Notes under the pieces: model-generated
Seen by the model: only the letters and a program-made list of their open reading frames with translations
Told to the model about the DNA's origin: nothing
Database searches by the model: none
Translations under genes and position numbers: made by a program
Shown here: positions 21,266 to 30,634 of the stretch, piece by piece
Layout of the letters: every line of letters begins with the position of its first letter
How positions within the stretch are numbered: the stretch's first letter is position 1
Assembly (NCBI GenBank): GCA_900547295.1
Contig: URGK01000023.1
Coordinates: 1 to 32,576 of the forward strand
DNA length: 32,576 bases
Direction: 5' to 3'
DNA from: an uncultured Eubacteriales bacterium
GTDB taxonomy: Bacteria; Bacillota; Clostridia; Peptostreptococcales; Anaerovoracaceae

Positions 21266-23629
21266 GTGCCTGAACACACTATAATTAAACCTGTAATAGC
21301 AGATAAGTTTAATAAATTCATAAAAAACGGAAGAATATTTTTTTTAAGCGCGCCTTGCGGCTTTGGCAAAACAGTATTAGCTGATGCATTACTGCAAGGA
21401 AAAAAGATACTTCGCCTTAATGCAGATACAGCAGATTTTTCATCTGTTTCTGCAAAAAAGAAATGGGATATTTTACTTATTGATGATTTACAGCTTATGC
21501 AGGATGAGTCTGACGGACAGCTTCTGTGCGAACTTATACGTTCAGAGCCGGAACGTCGTTTTGTACTGCTTTCACGAGGAGTACCGCCGGGATATCTGAC
21601 GGCTTTCAGATACACAGGACTTATGACTGTGCTGCAGGCAGAAGATTTGCTGTTTGACTTTGATGATATTCAGAAGCTGCTTGAAACATACAATGTTAAG
21701 GCGACAGACAGTGAAATACGCAGTATTTTAAAGGAATCAATAGGATATCCTCTTGGCGTAATGATTACTGCAAGACTTATGGCAGGCGGAAGACCTTTCA
21801 CTATGGAAATTGCAGCTCAGGCTTTTCAGGAAGTATATACATATTTTGAGGAAGCAGTATTTCTTCGTTTTGATTTACCTATGCGCAGATTTTTACTGGA
21901 GCTTTCACCTTTTGAGAGCTTTGATCTTGAAATGGCAAGAATGGTAACAGGCGATCCGCATGCAGGGAAGTTACTTGACTGGCTGCTTCGCAAAACAACA
22001 ATGCTTCTATATGATGATGTGCAGCGTTTTCGTTTCTGGCCTCAGTTCAGAAGCTTTCTTATATGGAAAGTTGAACAGGAATATACAGAAGAAAAACGCA
22101 GAGCGCTTTTTGGCCGCGGCGGTCTGTATTATGAGCTTAAAGAAGATTATGCTCATGCTCTTGACTGTTATACCAAGGGCAATGATCATTCCAAAGTTTC
22201 TGAACTTCTGGTGCGTAATGCGGAGCTTCACCCGGGAATGGGTCATTACAGCGAAATGGAAAAATATTATCGAAGTCTGCCTGAAGAAGAAATATTAGCT
22301 TCACCTTCGCTGATGCAGGGAATGAGCATGCTTTGCGCTTTAGCCATGGACTATGCCGGCTCGGAAAAATGGTATCAGGAGCTTCAGGAATTTTTAAATC
22401 GCTGCAGGAGGCAAGACGCCGCAGGCAAACAGGCAAGAGGCAAAATTGCATGGCTTGATATTTCGCTTCCGCAGCGAGGCGTAGACAATCTGACAAATAT
22501 AATTCCGGCAGTATTTCATATGCTTACAAACAAAGAAATTATACTTCCGCCGTTTTCGGTTACCAGCGCACTTCCAAGTATTATGAACGGCGGCAAGGAT
22601 TTTTCAATATGGAGTAAAAAAGACGATCTGCTCTACAAAACAATTCGTATTCCTGTGGAGGCAATTTTACGAAAAGATGGTGTAGGCCTCGCAGAATGTG
22701 CAATTGCCGAAAGTAAATTTGAAAAGGGCGAAGATGTTTCAGCAAGAGTACTGTCTTTAATACCTTCTTTAAATGAAATAAGGCAGAAGGGAACACCGGA
22801 TATGGAATTTGCAGTGGGCGGGCTGATTGCAAGAAGCCAGCTTGCAAACGGCAAGAGTGATGAAGCCTGCCGGACAATCAGATCTTTGAGAGATCAATTT
22901 GAAGAAGAAAGACGGACGCGTTTTCTGCCTAATATGGATGCTGTGCTGTGCCGTATTTCGCTTCACAGCGGTGACCTTGACAGCGCGGAGGAATGGTACA
23001 GAGAAAAAGCGCCGCGTGATCCTATGCACATAAACGTTATGAAGCGATATCAGTATTTTACACAGGCTATGGTAGAGCTTGCAGACGGCAGGCCTGACGC
23101 CGCCCTGATGACACTTTCTCCTCTGGAATTATACTGTGAGAACTGTGCGAAGCATATCGACAGTATTCATCTGTATGTACTTAAAGCAATTGCGCTGTAT
23201 CGAAAAAAAGAAGATAAATGGAAAGACTCTCTGAACAAGGCTCTTAAAACAGCGGAAGAATTCAAGTTTATAAGGACAGTCAGTGTTTACGGAACTGCTG
23301 TTTTACCGCTTCTTGAGGCTCTGAGTACAGAAAACGACAGCAAATGGTACCGCAGACTTATGACAGATGTGAGAGCGCAGGCGGCATTTTATCCGCATTT
23401 TCTTCAGACGCGTCTTGCTTTAGGTGAAGCTCTTACACCGATGGAGCTGCAGATTTTACATCTTATCTGCGCAGATAAAAGCAATGCGGAAATAGGCCAG
23501 ATTATGGATATCAAATTGCCTACAGTTAAAACTCATGTAAGCCATATTCTGAGCAAGCTTGATGTAAAACGCAGAAGTGAGGCAAAGACTGCTGCCAAGA
23601 AACTCAGACTGGTGCCGGAGAATTTATAG
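21266..23629 (+). CDS. Large ATP-binding LuxR-family transcriptional regulator (MalT-like)
   Basis: The 787-residue protein has the layout of LAL/MalT-type regulators. An N-terminal ATPase domain has a Walker A variant APCGFGKTV (residues 29-37) and Walker B DILLIDDLQLM (about 68-78). A long helical middle resembles tetratricopeptide repeats, and a C-terminal LuxR-type helix-turn-helix occupies the last 65 residues (LTPMELQILHLICADKSNAEIG, then LPTVKTHVSHILSKLDVKRRSEA). Such proteins bind an inducer through the middle region and activate nearby promoters. The GTG start follows AAAGGAGG. Only 65 bases and no clear terminator separate it from the giant surface protein gene, its most likely target. 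The inducer is unknown. Confidence 0.9.
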   Translation: MPEHTIIKPVIADKFNKFIKNGRIFFLSAPCGFGKTVLADALLQGKKILRLNADTADFSSVSAKKKWDILLIDDLQLMQDESDGQLLCELIRSEPERRFVLLSRGVPPGYLTAFRYTGLMTVLQAEDLLFDFDDIQKLLETYNVKATDSEIRSILKESIGYPLGVMITARLMAGGRPFTMEIAAQAFQEVYTYFEEAVFLRFDLPMRRFLLELSPFESFDLEMARMVTGDPHAGKLLDWLLRKTTMLLYDDVQRFRFWPQFRSFLIWKVEQEYTEEKRRALFGRGGLYYELKEDYAHALDCYTKGNDHSKVSELLVRNAELHPGMGHYSEMEKYYRSLPEEEILASPSLMQGMSMLCALAMDYAGSEKWYQELQEFLNRCRRQDAAGKQARGKIAWLDISLPQRGVDNLTNIIPAVFHMLTNKEIILPPFSVTSALPSIMNGGKDFSIWSKKDDLLYKTIRIPVEAILRKDGVGLAECAIAESKFEKGEDVSARVLSLIPSLNEIRQKGTPDMEFAVGGLIARSQLANGKSDEACRTIRSLRDQFEEERRTRFLPNMDAVLCRISLHSGDLDSAEEWYREKAPRDPMHINVMKRYQYFTQAMVELADGRPDAALMTLSPLELYCENCAKHIDSIHLYVLKAIALYRKKEDKWKDSLNKALKTAEEFKFIRTVSVYGTAVLPLLEALSTENDSKWYRRLMTDVRAQAAFYPHFLQTRLALGEALTPMELQILHLICADKSNAEIGQIMDIKLPTVKTHVSHILSKLDVKRRSEAKTAAKKLRLVPENL

Positions 23630-23694
23630 ACTGATACCCGATAACAGGGATTGATATATATTAAATTACACAGGTTAAGGAGGAATTAAACTAA

Positions 23695-26600
23695 ATGAGA
23701 AAAAGAATATTTAGTATACTGCTTACTATAGCGGTATGTCTGAGTATGATGCCTGCAGGCGTGTGGGCAAATGAAGGTAATATACCTGAAAAAGGTACAG
23801 ATAATCTTTTTAAGATTAATACTGTAGAAGAATTTAAAACATTCCAGAATAAAGTAAATAGGGGGGGTACTGACAAGACAGTAACTCTCAGTACAAATTC
23901 TGATGAGAATGAAATTAGTACAGAGAATGGACATACTAACCATTGTGTTTGTGGTGGTATTGCAGATGTTAACGGTCATACCCATGATAATGCTGGAACA
24001 GTGTGGACAGCAACAACTTATTTGCCTGACTCTGCGGGCAGCTACTATCTGACGCAGTCCGTATCGGCGAACTGGACTGTGACCGGCGACGTCAAGCTCT
24101 GCCTGAACGGGCAGACGATCAGCGGCAAAATCACCGTCGGCAGCGGCGCGACGCTGACGCTGACTGACTGCTCCGGCACGGGCAAGCTCCAGGGCAACGG
24201 AAACGGGAGCGGCGTGTCCATCAACGGCGGCACATTCAACCTCTATGGGGGCACGATTACCGGCTTTGTAAACGGTGTAGAGATTGGCTCACATAATGAA
24301 ATTAAGACCGGCTCGTCCTTTACCATGTATGGTGGAGCGATTACCGGTAATAAAAAAGACAGCAGCTCCGGCGGCGGTGTGTTCCTTGTCGGCACGACGA
24401 ATCAGACCGACCCGCCGAACTTCACCATGCACGGCGGCACCATTTCCAACAACACCGCAGGCGCATCCGACGGCGGCATCTATATCCACTTTAACGCCGG
24501 CAATGTTTCGATCTCCAACGCCACGATCACCGGCAACAAGGCGTCCGCCACGGGAAATACAAGTTATGGCCACGGGGGCGGCATTTATTCGCAGAGAGGG
24601 GTAACCGTCAAGAATGTGACGATCACCGGAAACAACAGCACCTATGAGGGCGGCGGCATCTATGGAAAGGGCGCTATTACCCTCACCGATGCTACCGTTA
24701 CCGACAACTCTCAATATGACGTTTACTACGACGGAAAGGAAACAACAACTCCTGAGCTCACTGTTTCCGGCTCGGTGAAGGCCGGTTATTACGCCAATTT
24801 TGATTGGAAGCTGCCCATTCTTGTATCAGGCGAATTGAGTGAGAATTCGGTCATCCATGTGGGCGTGCGTGAAGGCATAGAGCATGGGGCCATCGCCGAA
24901 CCGGCAAGCGGCGTGACGCTCCGCGCCGAGAACTTCAAGGCGGACGCCGCCGACAGCGAGACCAGTCTGGGCAAGGACGGCAAGGTCTATCTTGTGCCCT
25001 GCACGCACGAGATGGACGATACCGGCTACACCTGCAAGAAGTGCAAAACGCAATTCGACGCGCGCGTGGGCGATAGCGCCTATTATAAGACGCTGACGGA
25101 GGCGTTTAATGCAGCCAGAGGCAGCACCGTGACGCTGCTGCGGGATGTGACGCTCACAGGAAATTGCTCTTCTGATACCTACCCAGCGACGCTGGATCTG
25201 AATGGCAAAACTGTCAGCAGCGGGCGTTATTACATTCATGTCGGAGGCGGGAACAAGCCCAATACTCTGACGGTCAAGGATTCCAGCAAGGGCGGCGGAA
25301 CGCAGGCGCTCAATGTCAAGTTTTGGGTTGCGTCCAACGGAACGCTGGCGGTTGACGACTCCTACACCGGCAAGATTTCGCGCGTGGAGCTGCAGGCCGG
25401 CGGCGCATTGGAGCGCTTTGGCGGCGAAATCGGCGAGTTGGTTTTAAGCAATGCTGCGCATGGCTCCACAAGTACGGGCTACGGCCTGAAGCTGTGGAAG
25501 GGCAATACAAACGCCTGCACCATCGGCGGGTTCACGGATAACACGACGAGCAAGAGCCTCACCGTTAATGACCTGCTGGGAACCGCCTACGCGAAGTGCG
25601 AGCTGTACGGCGAAAAGGACGGTACATGGAGCATCGTTGATAAGAGCACCAAAATTGCAGAGTTGACCGGCTATACAGCGTACAAGGTGCAGTTCCCGGA
25701 GTGCGTCCATCAGTGCGCCGATGACAGCAACCCCGTGTGCTCTGTGTGCAACAAGAACCTGTACACGAAAATTACCGCCCAGAGCACCACCGATGGATCG
25801 ACCAAGACTGCCTACTTCACGGAAGACAGCGCGCTGGAAAACGGCTATGTAGAGGCCATCCAGACCTTGAACGGCTGGAGCAATGAGGGCTGCACCGAGC
25901 CGACGCTGACCCTGCTGCGGGATATGCCTTACGGCACCTACATAATGCTGACCGGCACGCTGACGCTGGAGAGCGGAACGCACACCGCCAAGAATGTGAC
26001 GGTCGCTGAAAACGCGAATGTGACCTTTGCCAGCGGCAGCTATAGAGGTGCGACCATCAACGGCACGGCGACGGTGGAGGCGGGCGTCACATTTACCGAC
26101 GCCGGCGTCACGGTGAACGGCACGCTGAACGCCAAGGGCGGTACCTTCGATGGTCCTGTCGAATTCAATGGTAGCAGCACCGCGAACATCAGCGGCGGCA
26201 GCTTTAATTGTGAAAAGAAATATGGCGGCGTTACGTTTGACTACAATGTCACGGGCACGATCTCCGGCGGCACGTTTGCCTTCGCGGATTTTAACACCAC
26301 CAAAGTCAAGCTCTCCGGCGGCACATTTACGATAATCAAAACCAGCGGCGACCGCAAACTCGCCGACCTGCTGGCGGAGGGCGCGGCTTACTACGATCAG
26401 AGCGGTAACGCCATATCGAACAGCGGAGATTCAAAACTTTACAATGTGACTGTGAAGACCCATGCCCACACTGTGGATGCGCAAACCGGCATTTGCAGTG
26501 GCTGTCATAGACAGATGACGGCGTCGCTGACCGTCGGCGGCAAGACGAGCTGGTACGCGGCCTTTGCCACTGCCATCGAGGCGGCGAACGCGGCGGACGG

Positions 26601-29600
26601 TGCAAAGACCATCACGCTGTATCAGAATGTGGATGGCAATGTCTACGGGAAGCGGACCGCCTATGAGTTGACCCGTGGGCCGGTGACGCTGGCGACCGGC
26701 GGGAAAAGGGCCAAGGATGTGGACCTCATCGCCAAGGGCATTTCTCTGACGGTCACGGGCAGCAACGGAGGCTTCTATGTGACGGTGGACGGCAAAGACG
26801 CGGAATTGACCGTCAATGACGGGAATACGAAGCTCGCCATTGTCACGGCGAAGAACGGCGGAAAGCTTTCGCTGAGCAACGGCACCTTCAGCCGTGTGGA
26901 TGTCATGAACGACGGCAGCAGTGCCAGTCTCAGCGGCGGCAGCTACGGCGAGATCACGAGCGGCACCAACTATGTCAAGCCCTACGCGCTGCTGGCGGAG
27001 GGGTACGCTTACAAAAAAGAGGATAACACATGGGTCTCCAACGCCAATATAGGCCTATCAAAAGTCACCGTTGAAAAAGCGCCCTACGTGGTCAAGAAGA
27101 TCTATCCGAATAGCGATGAGGGCTACACCGGAAACTCGGCGTTTGCGACGGACGGCAAGATCACGCTGACTGCGGTAATCGCGCCAGAAATAGAGGGCGT
27201 CACCTACTACTACTGGTGGGAGCTGTTTAACGAATCAAATAACGAATGGACCACGCGATTCAGCGCTGTTAATGCTGCGACGCATACCGGCGGGCAGAGC
27301 AAGACGCTCTCCATCAGCGATCTGCCGGAAAACAGCATCTACCAATACCGCGTTGATGTGCGGAGCGACAACGGCTACCAGTGCTACAGCGAGCCGTTCA
27401 CCGTGACCCGGCATCAGCATAGCTGGACGTACACGGCAAGCGGCGCGACCATCACTGCCACATGCAGCAAGTGCAACGCCAACGGCGGCAGCGTGACTAT
27501 CAACAAGCCTGCACACACAACCTACGGCGACGGTCAGAGCGAAAAAGCGACGCTGACAGAAAACAGCTGGCAGGGTTTGGCAGTGAATGAGGACGCCATC
27601 ACCTACACAAAGGGCGGCACTCCCCTTGGGGCCGCCTCCACCGACGCGGGCACCTACACCGCCAGCATCACCCTGGGCGAGGGTAAAAATGCCAAGACCG
27701 CCAGCGTGGAGTATACCATTGCAAAGGCTACGCCGAGTGTTGGAAGCTGGCAGGGCTACCCGCAAGCACAAAGTGTGTTTAGTGGTAGTGCGATTCAGAA
27801 TCCCACTTCGCTGACGATTTATCTCGACGGCAAACCCAGTAATCTGATTCCGGTTAACCAACTTAAGTTTAATTGGTATAACGCCACGAAGAACGGCAAT
27901 GATTATGTCAAGAATGGCGATGCGCTGGGCAAAAATCCCACTGACGCGGGCGATTACATCATTGAAGCGGTCTTTGCGGGAGACGATAACATCAATGCGG
28001 CCACCAGCGAATGGGGCCTGACCATCGGAAAGGCTCAGCACGCCAACAACGGCGTCAGCCTTGAGGTGCCGCTGACCGTATATCCGGTATCGGGAGAGTA
28101 CATATATGATGTGGATATTGCCAAGGCGCTGAAAAATATTCCGCATGGCGGCGGCTTAGAGCCGAATACGACATATGGCGGCATCTCTACAAACGTTAAC
28201 TTTGTAAAATCGACCAAATGGGACAACGGCAAGCTGTACGTTACCATGCGTCCGTTGGCGAGCATCACGGGAACAACGCTGGGAAGCATCACGGTCAATC
28301 TGACCAGCAAGAACTACACGGTTGTTCCGGTGGTTGTGAACATTACGCTCCAGCCCAAGCAGGAAGTGCAGGATATTTCCGTCAGCATGAACAACTGGAC
28401 CTACGGAGAGAACGCAAAAACGCCACAGTACCCTGTGATGGCGGGTACAGAGGCAATGGTCACCTATGCCGCTCAGGGCAGCAGCGATTTCAGCACAACT
28501 GTTCCCACCGACGCGGGCAACTACACCGTGAAGGTGCAGTATGAGACTGACATCATGATCCACACCGGCACGGCGAATTTCACCATCGCCCCGAAAAACA
28601 TTTCCGGCGTGACCATCAACCTCGGCCAACAGGCAACCTATAACGGCAGCGAGCAGGATGTGGCCATCTCCTCTGTTATGGATGGTACCTATTCTCTAAT
28701 AGCCGGAGGCCATGATTACGCCGTTGTCAGCGGCAACAAGGCGATCAATGTGGGCGAGAACACACTGGTTATCGAGGGCAAGGGCAACTACACCGGAACC
28801 GCCAGAAAAACCTGGTCGCTGGATGCCAAGGATGTGACCCTCGATTGGAGAAATATTACAGATCGTAAATGGAATGACGGCAAGACTGTAACTGCCACGG
28901 TAAGCAACAAGGTCGGCAACGATGAGGTCGATGTTACCGTCACCGGCGGCGATCAGACCGCTGTAGGCGGCCCCTATACCGTCACCGCCACCGGCTTGAC
29001 TGGCGCACAGGCAGGCAACTACAGGCTGCCTGCTGACAAGGAGCAGACCTACTCCATCGGCAAGGCTGACGCTCGCGACCTGCCGGATATCACCATCAAC
29101 CAGAAGTTCAGTGTGACCACTGAGCAGAGCAGGGACATTGGCCGTGCCGGTATGCCCGAGGATGCAGGCAATCTGACCTACGCTAAGGGTTCTGAAAGCA
29201 CGACCGGCTCTGCATCTGTCACTGCCAGTATGACTGGCAGCACGGTGAAGTTTACTATCACCGGCGGTGCGGCCAACGATACCGTCACCCTGCCTGTGAC
29301 CATCGGCTCTGACAACTATGCGGATTCCACCGTCAATCTGGTCATCACCCTGACCGACAAGGATACTCCCACTGTCACCGCGAAGGACATCACCGTCACC
29401 TATGACGGCAACGCCATTCCCGACAGCAAGATCACCGGTACGGCTACCTTTAACGGCAACACCGTTGAGGGTGCATGGGGCTTTAAGACCACTGCTCCCA
29501 AGTTTGTTGCAGACAGCAATGACAGTGTGGCCGTTGTCTTTACACCGAACGATGCAACCATCTATGCAGCCGTTGAAACGAACATCAAGGTAACCATCAA

Positions 29601-30480
29601 CAAGGCAACGCCGAGCGGCGCGCCGAAGTATACAGAGATCAAAGCGAGCGGCAAGAGGCTGGCGGATGCAGGGCTGACTGCCAGCCTTGAGGGCAGCAAT
29701 CTATTCTCGACACCGGGTTCGATCGCTTGGGTCGATGCGGAGAATCAGACGACTACGCTGGCAGATGATACGCCGGTTGAACAAGGCACAGCATACAGAT
29801 GGCTCTTTACGCCAAACGACTTGGCTAACTACAACAAGCTGGCCGGCACGATCGTCCTTTGGGCGAAACCGGCCTCCGGCGGTGGCGGCGGTATAGTAAT
29901 ACCGGTACAGAAACCTGAAATAACTACAGGTGACGGAGGTAAGACAGACCTGTCCGATGATGGAACAACAATAAAAATCACACCTGATGAGGGTAAGGAA
30001 GTTGATAAGGTTCTTGTAAACGGTAAAGATATCGGAGCTGTTACAGAGGTTAAGGGTTTAAAACCGGGAGATAAGGTAGAAGTTATCTTCAAGGATAAAA
30101 TTAAAGAGCCTACTAAGGAAGAACTTGACAGCAAGGTAAAAGAAGCGTTAAATGATATGACTTTAAAAGCTCGCTCTGCGAAAACTTCAAAGAAAAATAT
30201 CAGAATTAATGTTGTTGCCTCAATTACAGATAAACTTCCTGACGGATATACGGTAAAATATAAATATTACCGTTCAACAAAGAAAACATCCGGCTACAGG
30301 CTTATGACTGCAAAGAGCGAAAACTATTATATCAACACAAAGGGTACTAAAGGTACCAGATATTATTACAAGGCTCGCATTGCGGTTTATGACAATGACG
30401 GCAAACTGATTGCGCAGACAGAGCTTAAGCAGTGCAAATATGCTGCTAGAGTCTGGACCAAGCTGTCTAAAAGTAAATAA
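23695..30480 (+). CDS. Giant secreted/surface protein with beta-helix, CxxC and MBG/YDG-type repeats
   Basis: The gene encodes 2261 residues. A signal peptide occupies residues 1-25 (basic MRKR, hydrophobic core, cleavage after VWA). A right-handed beta-helix is likely at about 106-342 (repeated GGT-type turns such as GGTFNLYGGTITG). Further beta-solenoid stretches up to about 1200 are separated by short His/Cys modules with CxxC pairs at 447/450, 682/685, 934/937 and 1257/1260. From about 1265 to 2055 are immunoglobulin-like MBG- and YDG-type repeats (STDAGTYTASI, PTDAGNYTVKV, GLTGAQAGNYRLPA). A glycine-rich linker leads to a basic C-terminal domain (YYYKARIAVYDNDGKLIAQ). No LPXTG signal or C-terminal membrane helix is present, so the attachment mode is unknown. 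Adhesion is plausible but not shown. AGGAGG precedes the ATG. Confidence 0.88.
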   Translation: MRKRIFSILLTIAVCLSMMPAGVWANEGNIPEKGTDNLFKINTVEEFKTFQNKVNRGGTDKTVTLSTNSDENEISTENGHTNHCVCGGIADVNGHTHDNAGTVWTATTYLPDSAGSYYLTQSVSANWTVTGDVKLCLNGQTISGKITVGSGATLTLTDCSGTGKLQGNGNGSGVSINGGTFNLYGGTITGFVNGVEIGSHNEIKTGSSFTMYGGAITGNKKDSSSGGGVFLVGTTNQTDPPNFTMHGGTISNNTAGASDGGIYIHFNAGNVSISNATITGNKASATGNTSYGHGGGIYSQRGVTVKNVTITGNNSTYEGGGIYGKGAITLTDATVTDNSQYDVYYDGKETTTPELTVSGSVKAGYYANFDWKLPILVSGELSENSVIHVGVREGIEHGAIAEPASGVTLRAENFKADAADSETSLGKDGKVYLVPCTHEMDDTGYTCKKCKTQFDARVGDSAYYKTLTEAFNAARGSTVTLLRDVTLTGNCSSDTYPATLDLNGKTVSSGRYYIHVGGGNKPNTLTVKDSSKGGGTQALNVKFWVASNGTLAVDDSYTGKISRVELQAGGALERFGGEIGELVLSNAAHGSTSTGYGLKLWKGNTNACTIGGFTDNTTSKSLTVNDLLGTAYAKCELYGEKDGTWSIVDKSTKIAELTGYTAYKVQFPECVHQCADDSNPVCSVCNKNLYTKITAQSTTDGSTKTAYFTEDSALENGYVEAIQTLNGWSNEGCTEPTLTLLRDMPYGTYIMLTGTLTLESGTHTAKNVTVAENANVTFASGSYRGATINGTATVEAGVTFTDAGVTVNGTLNAKGGTFDGPVEFNGSSTANISGGSFNCEKKYGGVTFDYNVTGTISGGTFAFADFNTTKVKLSGGTFTIIKTSGDRKLADLLAEGAAYYDQSGNAISNSGDSKLYNVTVKTHAHTVDAQTGICSGCHRQMTASLTVGGKTSWYAAFATAIEAANAADGAKTITLYQNVDGNVYGKRTAYELTRGPVTLATGGKRAKDVDLIAKGISLTVTGSNGGFYVTVDGKDAELTVNDGNTKLAIVTAKNGGKLSLSNGTFSRVDVMNDGSSASLSGGSYGEITSGTNYVKPYALLAEGYAYKKEDNTWVSNANIGLSKVTVEKAPYVVKKIYPNSDEGYTGNSAFATDGKITLTAVIAPEIEGVTYYYWWELFNESNNEWTTRFSAVNAATHTGGQSKTLSISDLPENSIYQYRVDVRSDNGYQCYSEPFTVTRHQHSWTYTASGATITATCSKCNANGGSVTINKPAHTTYGDGQSEKATLTENSWQGLAVNEDAITYTKGGTPLGAASTDAGTYTASITLGEGKNAKTASVEYTIAKATPSVGSWQGYPQAQSVFSGSAIQNPTSLTIYLDGKPSNLIPVNQLKFNWYNATKNGNDYVKNGDALGKNPTDAGDYIIEAVFAGDDNINAATSEWGLTIGKAQHANNGVSLEVPLTVYPVSGEYIYDVDIAKALKNIPHGGGLEPNTTYGGISTNVNFVKSTKWDNGKLYVTMRPLASITGTTLGSITVNLTSKNYTVVPVVVNITLQPKQEVQDISVSMNNWTYGENAKTPQYPVMAGTEAMVTYAAQGSSDFSTTVPTDAGNYTVKVQYETDIMIHTGTANFTIAPKNISGVTINLGQQATYNGSEQDVAISSVMDGTYSLIAGGHDYAVVSGNKAINVGENTLVIEGKGNYTGTARKTWSLDAKDVTLDWRNITDRKWNDGKTVTATVSNKVGNDEVDVTVTGGDQTAVGGPYTVTATGLTGAQAGNYRLPADKEQTYSIGKADARDLPDITINQKFSVTTEQSRDIGRAGMPEDAGNLTYAKGSESTTGSASVTASMTGSTVKFTITGGAANDTVTLPVTIGSDNYADSTVNLVITLTDKDTPTVTAKDITVTYDGNAIPDSKITGTATFNGNTVEGAWGFKTTAPKFVADSNDSVAVVFTPNDATIYAAVETNIKVTINKATPSGAPKYTEIKASGKRLADAGLTASLEGSNLFSTPGSIAWVDAENQTTTLADDTPVEQGTAYRWLFTPNDLANYNKLAGTIVLWAKPASGGGGGIVIPVQKPEITTGDGGKTDLSDDGTTIKITPDEGKEVDKVLVNGKDIGAVTEVKGLKPGDKVEVIFKDKIKEPTKEELDSKVKEALNDMTLKARSAKTSKKNIRINVVASITDKLPDGYTVKYKYYRSTKKTSGYRLMTAKSENYYINTKGTKGTRYYYKARIAVYDNDGKLIAQTELKQCKYAARVWTKLSKSK
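23861..23867 (+). repeat. Seven-G homopolymer near the start of the surface protein gene
   Basis: GGGGGGG interrupts an AT-rich stretch and encodes part of Asn-Arg-Gly-Gly-Thr (codons 55-59). Slippage here would shift the frame and remove nearly the whole protein. Confidence 0.95.
24035..29880. other. GC-rich segment within the surface protein gene
   Basis: Hand counts of 60-base blocks give about 33% GC at 23881-23940, 62% at 24061-24120, 58% at 29341-29400 and 42% at 29941-30000. Codon choice changes with it (ATC, GGC, ACC, CTG inside; ATA, AAA, AGA, CTT outside). The boundaries are approximate. The segment covers residues of about 114-2062, leaving the signal peptide and C-terminal domain with host-like composition. 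Confidence 0.8.
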
Positions 30481-30492
30481 CAGATAGTATTG

Positions 30493-30540
30493 AAATGCTC
30501 TGAACAAGGTAGAGATTATCCTTGTTTGGAGCATTTTATA
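30493..30540 (+). terminator. Terminator after the surface protein gene
   Basis: A 17-bp stem (30493-30509 with 30520-30536, two G-U pairs), 10-base loop, then TTATATA. The hairpin is strong and the T-run short. Confidence 0.7.
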
Positions 30541-30580
30541 TAGGGAGCTTGGAAATCTGCTAAAAACTTTTAAAATACCT

Positions 30581-30609
30581 TATAAAAGGTGAGATATTTA
30601 TGATAGAAT
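30581..30609 (+). promoter_or_regulatory. Probable promoter of the oxidase-fold gene and recF
   Basis: Extended -10 TGATAGAAT (hexamer 30604-30609) with a weak TATAAA 17 bases upstream (30581-30586). It resembles the gyrB promoter's extended -10 TGATACAAT. Confidence 0.4.
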
Positions 30610-30634
30610 GAATAGACAGTAAGGAGGTAGCTTT

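Noticed and set aside
22227..22240. CCCGGGAA in the LuxR-type gene as a Noc binding site
   Set aside because: The left flank does not match and the palindrome is broken.
27235..28146. 303-residue minus-strand frame inside the surface protein gene
   Set aside because: Long because the GC-rich segment has few stops; no ribosome binding site or family, and the sense frame is clearly coding.
23695..30480. LPXTG sorting signal in the surface protein
   Set aside because: The C-terminus ends in a basic, non-hydrophobic sequence with no LPXTG-like motif.
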